Part shown: piece after piece, positions 8,214 to 15,988 of the stretch
Layout: every line of letters begins with the position of its first letter
Numbering within the stretch: the first letter of the stretch is position 1
Assembly: GCF_017676385.1 (NCBI RefSeq)
Contig: NZ_JAFFZN010000010.1
Span: forward strand, 144,838-208,837
Source: Streptomyces spirodelae
GTDB taxonomy: Bacteria; Actinomycetota; Actinomycetes; Streptomycetales; Streptomycetaceae
Direction: 5' to 3'
Length of the DNA: 64,000 nt
Notes under the pieces: model-generated
What the model was told of the DNA's origin: nothing
Databases searched by the model: none
What the model saw: the letters and a program-made list of their open reading frames with translations, nothing else
Position numbers and translations under genes: made by a program

Positions 8214-8327
8214 CCGGCACGGAGAGACGATTTACCACAGGCTCACCCGCTGCGACGGGGTGCCCCCGAGCAAGCTCATGCACTGGACAGAGGCCGAAGC
8301 TTCCGCATCGACATGCCACCACGATGG

Positions 8328-8510
8328 TCACACCAGGGCGTCCTCGGTGCAGGCGAAGGACGCGGCCCGGACGTTGACGGCCACCCGGGCCCCGGCGCGG
8401 GCGGGGCCGACGGCGATGGCGTATCGGATGCCCTGGGTGGAGACGGTGACCAGGGCGGTGTGGCCGGAAAGATCGATCCGCACGAGGGTGCCTCTTCGTC
8501 GAAGGTGTGC
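8328..8510 (-). pseudogene. Probable remnant of an ABC-transporter ATPase C-terminal TOBE domain
   Basis: A minus-strand frame ending at 8328 reads RRGTLVRIDLSGHTALVTV followed by YAIAVGPARAGARVAVNVRAASF. This has the pattern of the TOBE_2 domain that closes UgpC/PotA-type ATPases (GxVVxVEYLGHxTLVTV...PGxRVxLxV). No Walker motifs or plausible start precede it, so it appears to be the stranded tail of a deleted gene. The rest of 8214-8652 holds nothing I recognise. Confidence 0.35.
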
Positions 8511-8652
8511 GGCTGTTCACCGATGCCGACGCCGATGCCGATGCCGCTCGATGCCGCGGACGTCCGTCCATGCCGGTGGCCGGTCGGCGCCGCCCGGGGC
8601 GCCCGTCCCGTGGCACGCGGGACGAGTGGGCGTTCGGGGCGGGCGCTCGGGG

Positions 8653-9477
8653 TCAGTTGAGGGTGTCCGGGTTCGGGCCGGTGCGCAGCCCGCGGTCCAG
8701 TCCCGCAATGAGGGACACCTCCGCGTCGCTCAGTTCGAAGCCGAAGACGTCGAGGTTCTGCCGGATGCGTTCAGGGGTGACGGACTTGGGGATAACGATG
8801 TTGCCGCTCTGCAGGTGCCAGCGCAGCACAACCTGAGCCGGGGACACGCCGTGCGTGCCAGCGATCTTCACGATCGGCTGGTCCTTGAGGACCGCGCCCT
8901 GGGCCAGAGGGCTCCACGCCTCGGTGGCGACGCCGTGCTCGGCGTGGAAGGCGCGCAGCTCGCTCTGCTGGAACCCGGGGTGCAACTCGATCTGGTTGAC
9001 GGCCGGGGTGACGCCCGTGCTTTCCCGCAGGCGCTTCAGGTCGGCGACTCGGAAGTTCGAGACTCCGATGGCGCGGGCGCGCCCGCTGGCCAGGACCTCC
9101 TCCAGCACCTTGTAGGTCTCCACGTACAGATCACGGGCCGGGGTGGGCCAGTGGATCAGGTAGAGGTCGACGTAGTCGAGGCCCAGCTTCTCCAGGGAGG
9201 AGTCGAACGCGGCCAGGGCCTTGTCCCTGCCTTGATCGTCGTTCCACAGCTTGGTCGTGATGAAGAGGTCCTCGCGAGGGAGGCCGGAGGAGTCGAGGGC
9301 CTTGCCGACGCCACGCTCGTTGCCGTAGACCGCTGCGGTGTCGATGCTGCGGTAACCGGCCTCGAGGGCGCCGGCGACGGCAGCGGTGGTCTCCTCGTCG
9401 GGGACCTGGAAGACGCCGAAGCCGAGTTGCGGCATGACCACGCCATTGTTGAGGGTCACGCTCGGGATGGCAGTCAT
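8653..9477 (-). CDS. Aldo/keto reductase (AKR5-like, 2,5-diketogluconate reductase type)
   Basis: A 274-residue NADPH-dependent (beta/alpha)8 reductase for aldehydes and ketones. The catalytic tetrad is complete: D46 and Y51 (SIDTAAVYGNE), K76 (ITTKLWN), H109 (LYLIHWP). The cofactor segment IPKSVTPERIRQNLDVFGFEL is present near the C-terminus. It lies downstream of an MFS pump on the same strand, separated by 141 bp that contain a tandem 17-bp repeat, so it probably has its own promoter. Substrate unknown; detoxification of carbonyl compounds is the usual role. Confidence 0.92.
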   Translation of the reverse strand: MTAIPSVTLNNGVVMPQLGFGVFQVPDEETTAAVAGALEAGYRSIDTAAVYGNERGVGKALDSSGLPREDLFITTKLWNDDQGRDKALAAFDSSLEKLGLDYVDLYLIHWPTPARDLYVETYKVLEEVLASGRARAIGVSNFRVADLKRLRESTGVTPAVNQIELHPGFQQSELRAFHAEHGVATEAWSPLAQGAVLKDQPIVKIAGTHGVSPAQVVLRWHLQSGNIVIPKSVTPERIRQNLDVFGFELSDAEVSLIAGLDRGLRTGPNPDTLN

Positions 9478-9504
9478 GGGGGACCTTTCGGTAGTGCTGT
9501 CGGT

Positions 9505-9538
9505 GTTCTTCTGTACCGGTCGTTCTTCTGTACCGGTC
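9505..9538. repeat. Perfect 17-bp tandem duplication upstream of the aldo/keto reductase
   Basis: GTTCTTCTGTACCGGTC occurs twice head to tail (9505-9521 and 9522-9538), 28 bp before the reductase start codon. Each copy contains the palindrome ACCGGT. It lies in the promoter region and may be a duplicated operator; nearby partial copies continue toward 9541. Confidence 0.7.
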
Positions 9539-9618
9539 GGTGGGGACCAGGTGTTCTGCGCACGGAGGTGGGTGACTGCGATCGCCGGTAGGCGATCTCG
9601 CGTTGCGTGTCGCAGCGG

Positions 9619-10890
9619 TCAGGAGCGGACGACGCTCGCCGCGTCCGCCACGGCGCCGGGGTCGGCGGCCGGGCGGGCGGTGGGGGCGCGGAGGAGGTCC
9701 GCGGCTTCGAGGGGCTCGTGGTCGGTGGGCGTCGTCGCCCCGCGGCCCGGGTGCAGTTCCAGCAGCCGCGAAACGACGGCCAGCACCAGCGCCGCGGCGG
9801 CCAGGGCGGCACCGACGGCGTTGGGAGCCGTGTAGCCGAGCCCTGCGGAGATGACCATGCCACCGAGCCAGGCGGACAGCGCGTTGCCCAGGTTGAAGGC
9901 GCCGATGTTGGCCGCCGAGGCCAGCGTGGGTGCGCCGTGGGCGTGGTCCAGGACCCGTTTCTGCAGCGGCGGGACGGTGGCGAAGCCCAGTGCGCCGATG
10001 AGGAACACAGCCGCGATGGCCGCCACCTTCACGGAGGCCAGAAAGGTGAAGGCCAGCAGGACGAGTGCGAGGCCGCCCAGAGCTGTGTAGAGCATCGGCA
10101 TCAGCCTGCGGTCGGCGAACCGGCCGCCGATGAGATTGCCCGCCACCATGCCGGATCCGAAGACCACCATCAGCCAGGTGACGGAGGAGTCGGCGAACCC
10201 GCCGACATCGGTCATCATCGGCGCGATGTAGGTGATCGCGGCGAACACGCCGCCGAAGCCGAGGACCGTCATCGCCATGGCCAGTACGACCTGGACATTT
10301 TTGAAGGCGGCTACCTCGTGCCGCAGCCGCACGCCCTCGGGCTTGGGCGTGTCGGGGACGAGTTCGGCGACGCCTGCCAGGCCGAGCACTCCGAGCGCGG
10401 CGACGATGACGAAGGTCACCCGCCAGCCGGCGCTCTGGCCCACAAATGTACCCAGGGGCACACCGACCACGTTGGCCACGGTCAGGCCGGTGAACATCAG
10501 GGAGATGGCACCGGCCTTCTTCTGGGGCGCCACCAGTTCGGCGGCGACGACGGAGCCGATACCGAAGAAGGCGCCGTGGGCCAGCGAGGCCACCACCCGG
10601 CCGATCAGCATGACGGCGAAGACCGGGGCAGCGGCAGAGATGAGGTTGCCGAGGATGAACAGGCCCATGAGCAGCATGAGCATGTTCTTCCGGGAGATCT
10701 TGGTGCCCAGGACGGTCATGATCGGCGCGCCGATCACGACACCGAGGGCGTAGCCGGTGACCAGGAGGCCGGCCGTCGGAACCGATACCCCGAGATCCGC
10801 GCCGACCTGGGGCAGCAACCCCATGATCACGAATTCCGTGGTGCCGATTCCGAAGGCGCCTATGGCCAGGGCCAGCAGTGCGAGCGGCAT
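9619..10890 (-). CDS. MFS drug-type exporter (DHA1 family)
   Basis: A 423-residue, 12-helix major facilitator of the AraJ/CmlR-like drug:H+ antiporter group. It begins MPLALLALAIGAFGIGTTEFVIMGLLPQV and carries the motif-A-like loop PIMTVLGTKISRKN after helix 2, and the antiporter-type motif C region AVFAVMLIGRVVASLAHGAFFG and LTVANVVGVPLGTFVGQSAGWR. The C-terminus is long and Pro/Ala-rich. It is divergent from a MarR gene with a palindrome in between, a classic efflux-pump/repressor pair. Substrate cannot be predicted. Confidence 0.9.
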   Translation of the reverse strand: MPLALLALAIGAFGIGTTEFVIMGLLPQVGADLGVSVPTAGLLVTGYALGVVIGAPIMTVLGTKISRKNMLMLLMGLFILGNLISAAAPVFAVMLIGRVVASLAHGAFFGIGSVVAAELVAPQKKAGAISLMFTGLTVANVVGVPLGTFVGQSAGWRVTFVIVAALGVLGLAGVAELVPDTPKPEGVRLRHEVAAFKNVQVVLAMAMTVLGFGGVFAAITYIAPMMTDVGGFADSSVTWLMVVFGSGMVAGNLIGGRFADRRLMPMLYTALGGLALVLLAFTFLASVKVAAIAAVFLIGALGFATVPPLQKRVLDHAHGAPTLASAANIGAFNLGNALSAWLGGMVISAGLGYTAPNAVGAALAAAALVLAVVSRLLELHPGRGATTPTDHEPLEAADLLRAPTARPAADPGAVADAASVVRS

Positions 10891-10983
10891 GACGAGGTCC
10901 TTAGACGGTGCAAGAGGAGAGGAGACGGGGATGGTGCCCCCGGAGCGTAAAGCGCGTCCGCTCTTTACAAGCGCTCACAATAG

Positions 10984-11006
10984 TTGCAGACGCTGGATAT
11001 CTGCAA
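10984..11006. promoter_or_regulatory. MarR-type operator between pump and regulator
   Basis: TTGCAGA (10984-10990) and TCTGCAA (11000-11006) are inverted arms separated by 9 nt, a typical MarR site. A TATAGT box at 11014-11019 follows on the plus strand and could serve the MarR gene. The site sits between the pump start (10890) and the MarR start (11090). Confidence 0.7.
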
Positions 11007-11089
11007 ACGCGGGTATAGTGGACCGAGTGAGACGCCTGGCAACCCCTGCCGCGGCGCCACCGCTGGCAAGACCCGACCGAGGGAGCTTC

Positions 11090-11557
11090 ATGACTGCCAC
11101 CGACCCGGCGATGACCGCACTGGCGCACCGTTGGTCGGCTCTCTCGTTGCTGCACGGCCGCATCGAGAACTGCGTCGAACGCGCACTCCAGGCCGGGCAC
11201 AAGCTCAGTGCGCGGGAGTACGCGCTACTGGATGTGCTCAGCAGGCAGCACGACGGCGAGGGCGGCCACCTGCAGATGCGGCAGGTCGCCGACGCCGTCG
11301 TGCTCAGCCAGAGCGCCACCACACGGCTGGTGACCCGCCTGGAACAGCGCGGGCTGCTCTCGCGCTACCTGTGCCCCACCGACCGCCGCGGCATCTACAC
11401 GGATGTGACCGAGACCGGCATGCGCCTGCTGAACGAAGCCCGTCCCACCCACAACACCGCCCTCCGTGAGGCCCTGGACAAGGCGGCCGAGGACCCCGCA
11501 CTCGCTCCACTCGTCACGGCCGTCGAAGAACTGCCAGGCGCCATCCAGCCGACCTGA
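11090..11557 (+). CDS. MarR-family transcriptional repressor
   Basis: A 155-residue winged-helix regulator. Helices and wing are readable: LSAREYALLDVLSRQ, LQMRQVADAVVLSQSATTRLVTRLEQRGLLSRYLCPTDRRGIYTDVTETGMRLL. The DxRG-like wing (TDRRG) is conserved. ATG 11090 was chosen because GAGGGAG lies just upstream; a longer upstream frame crosses the promoter. It should bind the 10984-11006 palindrome and repress both itself and the divergent MFS pump until a phenolic or drug ligand binds. Confidence 0.92.
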   Translation: MTATDPAMTALAHRWSALSLLHGRIENCVERALQAGHKLSAREYALLDVLSRQHDGEGGHLQMRQVADAVVLSQSATTRLVTRLEQRGLLSRYLCPTDRRGIYTDVTETGMRLLNEARPTHNTALREALDKAAEDPALAPLVTAVEELPGAIQPT

Positions 11558-11644
11558 ACCGGCGCCCGAGCATCAGCGGGCGCCACGACGACCGCCGTGG
11601 CCCGGTTCCTCGCCGGCCGCGATGTCACCGTCGCGGGCAAGACT

Positions 11645-11660
11645 GCAAGCCCGGGCTTGC
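11645..11660. terminator. Palindrome between convergent marR and D-lactate dehydrogenase genes
   Basis: GCAAGCCCGGGCTTGC is a perfect 16-bp palindrome located between two converging stops (11557 and 11704). A GC hairpin with a CCGG loop could act as a shared terminator, though no T-run follows. Confidence 0.45.
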
Positions 11661-11703
11661 GGGCCGAGGCCGCTTGGGAGCGCCCGCCGACGGGGGCAGC
11701 GCG

Positions 11704-12732
11704 TCAGGCTTTCCGGGGTGTGACGAGCGTGTTGTCGCCGGCCCGGCCCGCGAGGTGGTCCTCGATGTTGGCCACGGTGGTGCGGGCGATCTGGCCGACG
11801 GCTTCCTCGGTGAAGTATGCCTGATGCGAGGTGATCAGCACGTTGCTGAAGGTCATCAGCCGGGCGAGGCGTTCGTCTGTCATCACCTCCAAGGACTTGT
11901 CCCGGAAGAAGACGCCGGCCTCCTCCTCGTACACGTCGAGCCCGACTCCACACAGTCGCCCCGCCCGCAGGGTCTCCAGCAGGGCGTCGGTGTCCACCAG
12001 GCCGCCGCGACTCGAATTGACCAGGATGGCGTCGTCCTTCATCAGCGCCAGGGCCTTGCTGTCGAGGAGGTGATGGGTGTCCGGCGACAGTGGCACATGC
12101 AAGCTGACCAGGTCAGCTTCAGCGAGCAGCCGCTCACGCGGAACGTACTCCATACCGAGGGCGAGGCAGTCGGGATTCTCGCTGAGGTCCCAGCCGAGCA
12201 GTCGCATCCCGAAGCCGTGGGCGATCCGTGCGAAGGCGGCCCCGATCTTTCCGGTGCCCATCACCCCGGCGATACGGCCGTGGAGGTCGCGGCCCAGCAG
12301 CCCGTCGAGCCGGAAGTCGAACTCCCGCGTCCGGTGCGCCGCCCGTACGATACGGCGGTTGACCGCCAATGCCAGCATCCAGGCGAACTCCGCGACCGAG
12401 TACGGCGAGTAGGAGGAGACCCGGGCCACCGACAGGCCGCATGCTTCGGCGGCGGTGAGATCGATGTTGTTGTAGCCGGTGGACCGCTGGGCGATCATCC
12501 GGGTGCCGCCCTCGGCCAGGGTGCGCAGGACCTCGGCGTCCAGGGTGTCGTTGACGCTGCTGAGCACCACTTCATGGCCGAGCGCGGTCGGTGCGGTGTC
12601 GCGGTCCAGGAAAAGACCCAGGCAGCGCAGTTCATGACGACCCTCGAACGTCTTGTCGAAGGCGTTCCGCAGCAGCGGCTCCTCGTCCGCGAGGACGCCG
12701 TACCCGACGATCTCCACTTGCGCTCCTCCCAT
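11704..12732 (-). CDS. ldhA: D-2-hydroxyacid dehydrogenase, probably fermentative D-lactate dehydrogenase
   Basis: A 342-residue NAD-dependent dehydrogenase that should reduce pyruvate to D-lactate. The Rossmann motif GVMGTGKIGAAFARIAHGFGMRLLGWD is present. Catalytic residues follow the family: Arg in NSSRGGLVDT, Glu in GVGLDVYEEE, His in ITSHQAYFTEEA. The long loop VYEEEAGVFFRDKS is typical of LdhA rather than glycerate or phosphoglycerate dehydrogenases. It lies downstream of the stress-protein gene on the same strand (113-bp gap) and may be the last gene of a DoxX-USP-LdhA transcript. Disposal of reducing power without oxygen fits the neighbouring nitrate-respiration genes. Confidence 0.88.
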   Translation of the reverse strand: MGGAQVEIVGYGVLADEEPLLRNAFDKTFEGRHELRCLGLFLDRDTAPTALGHEVVLSSVNDTLDAEVLRTLAEGGTRMIAQRSTGYNNIDLTAAEACGLSVARVSSYSPYSVAEFAWMLALAVNRRIVRAAHRTREFDFRLDGLLGRDLHGRIAGVMGTGKIGAAFARIAHGFGMRLLGWDLSENPDCLALGMEYVPRERLLAEADLVSLHVPLSPDTHHLLDSKALALMKDDAILVNSSRGGLVDTDALLETLRAGRLCGVGLDVYEEEAGVFFRDKSLEVMTDERLARLMTFSNVLITSHQAYFTEEAVGQIARTTVANIEDHLAGRAGDNTLVTPRKA

Positions 12733-12845
12733 CGCTCCCGTTGATCTTCAATACACCGTAGGGCGCGATCGCCACAGGCGGCGCGAGCCGGAAGGACGAC
12801 GGAGTCGGCCACGACGGGCCGCCCGCTCGGCGGTGCGCCTGGTGG

Positions 12846-13751
12846 TCAGTCGTGGGCGACGACGGCGACGGGCACGGTGGCGTGGTGCAGGAGAGCATGG
12901 GTGACGGAGCCGATGCGGGTGCCGACGGAGGCACGGCGGATACGCCGGCCGACGACGACCAGGCTGGCCTCGCGGGCGGCTTCGACCATGAGGAAGGACG
13001 GGCTGCCGAAGCGGGATTCCGCAGTGGTCTCGACGTCCGGGTACTTCTGCCGCCAGGGCCTCAACGCCTCGTTCAGGGCGTCGGTGTTGCTCTGCGCCAT
13101 CATCCCGCTCACCTCGGCCACGGGGGCCATGGCGTAGCCGTAGAAGGCGGGGAGGTTGCAGCCGTACAGCACGCGCAACGGCGCTTTGCGCCTGGCGGCC
13201 TCCTCGAAAGCGAACTCGATCAGATCCGGGTCAGGACCGCCGATGTCCAGTCCGAGCAGAACGGGGCGGCGTGAGGCTGCCGCGGCACGTACGTCCGCCG
13301 GCTCCTCCCGCCCGTCGGTGTTCTGCTCCCCGGCGCGGACCAGGACGACGGGCCGCTCGGCGGACGCGACGACAGCCAGACCGACCGAGCCGGCCAGAAA
13401 ACCGCCCACCCCGCTCAGGCCCCGTGAGCCGAGGACGAGCAGTTCGTCATCCCGGGCGGCACGCACGAGAGCCTCGGCGGGCCGCCGCCCGCTGAGCCGT
13501 TCGACGGTCACCCGCACTCCGGGATGACGCAGCCTCAGGCCCTCGGCTGCCTCGCGTCCGATGCGCTCGGTCCAGCGCTGGTGGGTCTCGGTGCCGCGGA
13601 GCGGAAGCTGCGCCATGGGTTCCGGCACCGGTTCCCGGACCTGGACGAGCCGCACGGCCAGCCCGCGCAGCTCCGCCTCACGGGCCGCCCACTCGGCAGC
13701 GGCGCGGCTCTGCGGAGAACCGTCGAGCCCGACAGTGATACTGCGGGTCAT
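12846..13751 (-). CDS. Tandem universal stress protein (two USP domains)
   Basis: A 301-residue cytosolic protein of two fused USP domains (about 1-143 and 160-300). Domain 1 has the ATP-binding G-2X-G-9X-G-S pattern in GSRGLSGVGGFLAGSVG; domain 2 has a looser version (VVGRRIRRASVGTRIGSVTHAL), so it may not bind nucleotide. ATG 13751 was chosen because GGAGGTGGAAATC precedes it; the frame extends far upstream but only as antisense of other DNA. Tandem USPs are hallmark members of the mycobacterial DosR and Streptomyces OsdR dormancy regulons, and the surrounding genes support that role. Confidence 0.92.
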   Translation of the reverse strand: MTRSITVGLDGSPQSRAAAEWAAREAELRGLAVRLVQVREPVPEPMAQLPLRGTETHQRWTERIGREAAEGLRLRHPGVRVTVERLSGRRPAEALVRAARDDELLVLGSRGLSGVGGFLAGSVGLAVVASAERPVVLVRAGEQNTDGREEPADVRAAAASRRPVLLGLDIGGPDPDLIEFAFEEAARRKAPLRVLYGCNLPAFYGYAMAPVAEVSGMMAQSNTDALNEALRPWRQKYPDVETTAESRFGSPSFLMVEAAREASLVVVGRRIRRASVGTRIGSVTHALLHHATVPVAVVAHD

Positions 13752-13891
13752 GATTTCCACCTCCTGAATCCGGGCCACCGACTCCGATGGCGTGCGCGAG
13801 GTACTGGACCTCGTTGGGATGTTTTGAGCTGCAAGGGCCACCCCGTCGGTCGCCAGGCGGCTGACGGGGCGTCTCCCCGGGCGTGGAGGAA

Positions 13892-14512
13892 TCAGCGCAG
13901 CCAGGCGTGGTCGCGGATGACGGGGAGCCCTGCCCACATCCGGCCGAAGCCCCAGGTGGTGCCCGCGCCGGCAGCCGCGACGGCGATCAGTGCCACCGCG
14001 TAGATCACGTGGTAGTCGTCGAACGGATTCGTCGACATGCTCGGAGAGCCGTTCGCCAGGTGCTTGGCCGGCGGCCACTCGGCGAGCCACATGAGCGCCA
14101 TCATCGCGGTGCCCGCTACGGCGGCAGGGCGCAGTGCCAGACCGGCCGTGACCGCCGCGCCGATACCGAGCAGCCCGAGCATGAACAGCCAGTCCGCCCA
14201 GGTCTGGCCGGCCCAGGAGTGGAACGTGGATCGCATGGGACCGGCGGCGACACCGCTGAGGAAGCCTCTGGTCGGGGAGCCGCCGTCGATCCAGCTGTGG
14301 CCGGAGGCCGTGGCGTATCCGAGGCCGAAGGTCTTGTCCAGGAACGCCCACAGGAAGACGAACCCGGTCAGCACGCGCAGGGACGCGAGAGCGCGGGCCT
14401 GAGCGGTGTGCGTGGCGAGGGCTGCCGTGTCGGCGGTCGCGGAGCCGGTCCGGTTCCCGCGGAGTGGCAGGTGGAAACCGGGGGTGCGGTGAGAATGCTG
14501 GTGCACGGCCAT
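13892..14512 (-). CDS. DoxX/DoxD-like four-helix membrane protein
   Basis: A 206-residue membrane protein with four hydrophobic stretches: LRVLTGFVFLWAFLDKTFGLGY, WLFMLGLLGIGAAVTAGLAL, AAVAGTAMMALMWLAEWPP and YHVIYAVALIAVAAAGAGTTWGF. The order and the FLWAFLDKxFGLGYATxxGxSWIDGGSPTxGFL segment resemble the DoxD/thiosulfate-quinone oxidoreductase large-subunit family. ATG 14512 is favoured because AAGGG lies about 10 nt upstream. It precedes the stress-protein gene by 140 bp on the same strand and has a DevR-like box about 110 bp upstream. Precise function unknown; a quinone-linked membrane role is inferred. Confidence 0.75.
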   Translation of the reverse strand: MAVHQHSHRTPGFHLPLRGNRTGSATADTAALATHTAQARALASLRVLTGFVFLWAFLDKTFGLGYATASGHSWIDGGSPTRGFLSGVAAGPMRSTFHSWAGQTWADWLFMLGLLGIGAAVTAGLALRPAAVAGTAMMALMWLAEWPPAKHLANGSPSMSTNPFDDYHVIYAVALIAVAAAGAGTTWGFGRMWAGLPVIRDHAWLR

Positions 14513-14618
14513 GGTGGTCGACCCTTCCGGCGCAAGTCTGCGGGTGGTTGCGGCTTGGCTTCTGCCACTCTCGCGTGGTGCGCTGCGCCGCACCGTGTGC
14601 CGAAGGGCTCCGGCGGTG

Positions 14619-14632
14619 GGGCTGAACGTCCC
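14619..14632. promoter_or_regulatory. DevR/OsdR-like box upstream of the DoxX-USP-LdhA group
   Basis: GGGCTGAACGTCCC reads GGGACGTTCAGCCC on the other strand. It keeps the outer GGGAC/GYCCC pattern of the mycobacterial DevR core (GGGACTWWAGTCCC) and of the boxes upstream of narG and the flavoprotein gene, but is the weakest of the set. It lies 107 bp before the DoxX-like start. Confidence 0.4.
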
Positions 14633-14727
14633 TCTCGCCGGGGCCGGTCGGCGGTGCAGCCGCGATCCTCCTGACCCGGTGGCCCGTCGAAGGTTCAGCC
14701 GGCCTCCCGCCAGCCCTTTCGCCAGGC

Positions 14728-14761
14728 GGGGCCATCCCTGCGTGCGCGCAAGGACGGCCCC
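14728..14761. repeat. Imperfect inverted repeat, 15-bp arms
   Basis: GGGGCCATCCCTGCG (14728-14742) faces CGCAAGGACGGCCCC (14747-14761) across a TGCG loop, with two mismatches. It lacks a T-run. It could end the leftward transcript of the repeat-protein gene, or be a double regulator site, since each outer end resembles half of a DevR-like box. Confidence 0.5.
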
Positions 14762-14933
14762 ATCACGGTCGGCACCGGAAAGCCTCCGATGAACTGCTCC
14801 CCTGTGCTCCTCCTCCAGGTTCGCTCAGCGGGAGACCCTGCCGGCCACCTCACTGCAAGAGCCCGGCGCCGGCGCTGGACGGGCCGCAAGGCGGGCGACG
14901 TTCACCATGGCACAGACACGTTCGGGCCGTGCG

Positions 14934-15410
14934 TCACAGAGCACGCAACAGGTACTGGGTACTGAAGCCACCGCTGGTGGAACAGCTCAGCGTGCTGCGC
15001 GTGGAGGTGTAGGTGAATCCGGAGGGAACGGTGCACGCCCACAGCCCGGTCGTCGGGGTACGCAGCAGATACTGGGTGCGGAAGCCGCCACTGGTGGAGC
15101 AACTGGTGCTGCTGCGGGTGGAGGTGTAGGTGAAGCCCGACGCCGGCACGCACGACCACAGGTTGTCGGTGGGCTGCTGGACGTAGTACTGGGTGCGGAA
15201 GCCGCCGCTGGTGGAGCAGCTCAGCGTGTTGCGGGTGTTCGTGTACACATAGCCCGACGGAACGGTGCAGGACCAGAACGCGGCAGACGCCGTCGTGGTC
15301 CCGCGCTCCGGCGCCCGCGGTGCGGACGCTGCGGCAGACCCGTTTGCGGCCGTCACAGCGGCGGCGGCCGTGGCCGCGACCACCAAGGTACGCAGTGCCG
15401 TTCTCAGCAT
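14934..15410 (-). CDS. Secreted cysteine-paired repeat protein (three 39-residue repeats)
   Basis: A 158-residue protein with a Sec signal peptide (basic MLRTALR, Ala-rich core, likely cleavage near ASA at 28-30). The mature part is almost entirely three copies of a repeat starting at W46, W85 and W124, exactly 39 residues apart. Each has WxC, SG(Y/F)xYTxTR and SCSTSGGF(R/S)TQY. Each repeat contains two Cys 17 residues apart (48/65, 87/104, 126/143), suggesting one disulfide per repeat. Aromatic and Thr/Ser-rich surfaces recall small carbohydrate- or wall-binding repeats, but I do not recognise the family and assign no function. ATG start preceded by GGGGAG. Confidence 0.8.
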   Translation of the reverse strand: MLRTALRTLVVAATAAAAVTAANGSAAASAPRAPERGTTTASAAFWSCTVPSGYVYTNTRNTLSCSTSGGFRTQYYVQQPTDNLWSCVPASGFTYTSTRSSTSCSTSGGFRTQYLLRTPTTGLWACTVPSGFTYTSTRSTLSCSTSGGFSTQYLLRAL

Positions 15411-15988
15411 GGGAAAGTGCTCCCCTCATCGGTCGTTCCCCAAGCAGAACCAACGGGTGGGGGGCCGACCGGAGTCTGCCCCGCCCGGCCGCCGCTCAGC
15501 GCACTCAGCCATGCTGACAGCACGGCCGCTCGGCGCCTACGCCTGTATCCGGCCACCCTCGACGCCGGCGAGGAAGGCCCGCATGTTGGAGCGGCGGTGA
15601 GCCAGGAACGAGGTGCGGGACCACGGCGCCGGGCAAGCCGCTCCGGTGGAAGCGCGGCAGCCGGCTGCCCGGCACGCAACCTCTGTGTATGGCGGCACCC
15701 GTAGACCTGCAGGCTCGCGCCGATCGGACGGGCGACCAGCTCGACCGGGTGTGCGCGGACCCCGGAGGCGCAAGGGGTGGCCCCGCACCTTCGCCGTATG
15801 CGCAAGGCCGGGTGCCTCCTCTCACCTTCGCCGGCGTATCCACAGCTCCGGCTGCCGCCGACTCACCGACCGGAGCGGGGTCTTAGGGTGGTCCTCGGTG
15901 AGGGCTCGACGTCCCGTGGGGTGATGTCCGGCCGGCGATCGTGATGGGCACGCTTGTGAGGACCGGCAAAACGGCAAGAGGAGCTGCG
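15411..15988. other. Long region without a supported gene before the sensor kinase
   Basis: Overlapping open frames on both strands show no family pattern or ribosome site. It should hold the promoters of the secreted repeat protein (leftward) and of the sensor kinase (rightward). I found no clear DevR-like box here. Confidence 0.4.

Larger units (their letters stand above)
14513..14933. other. Intergenic region with regulatory palindromes upstream of the DoxX-like gene
   Basis: About 420 bases with no recognisable gene. It contains the DevR-like box at 14619-14632 and a long imperfect hairpin at 14728-14761, listed separately. Confidence 0.5.

Noticed and set aside
9505..9538. CRISPR-like direct repeats
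   Set aside because: Only two copies, immediately adjacent with no spacers, and no cas genes in the window.
12846..14735. A 629-codon reading of the universal stress protein
   Set aside because: Only residues after the ATG at 13751 match USP domains. The upstream part is antisense to other genes and lacks a ribosome site.
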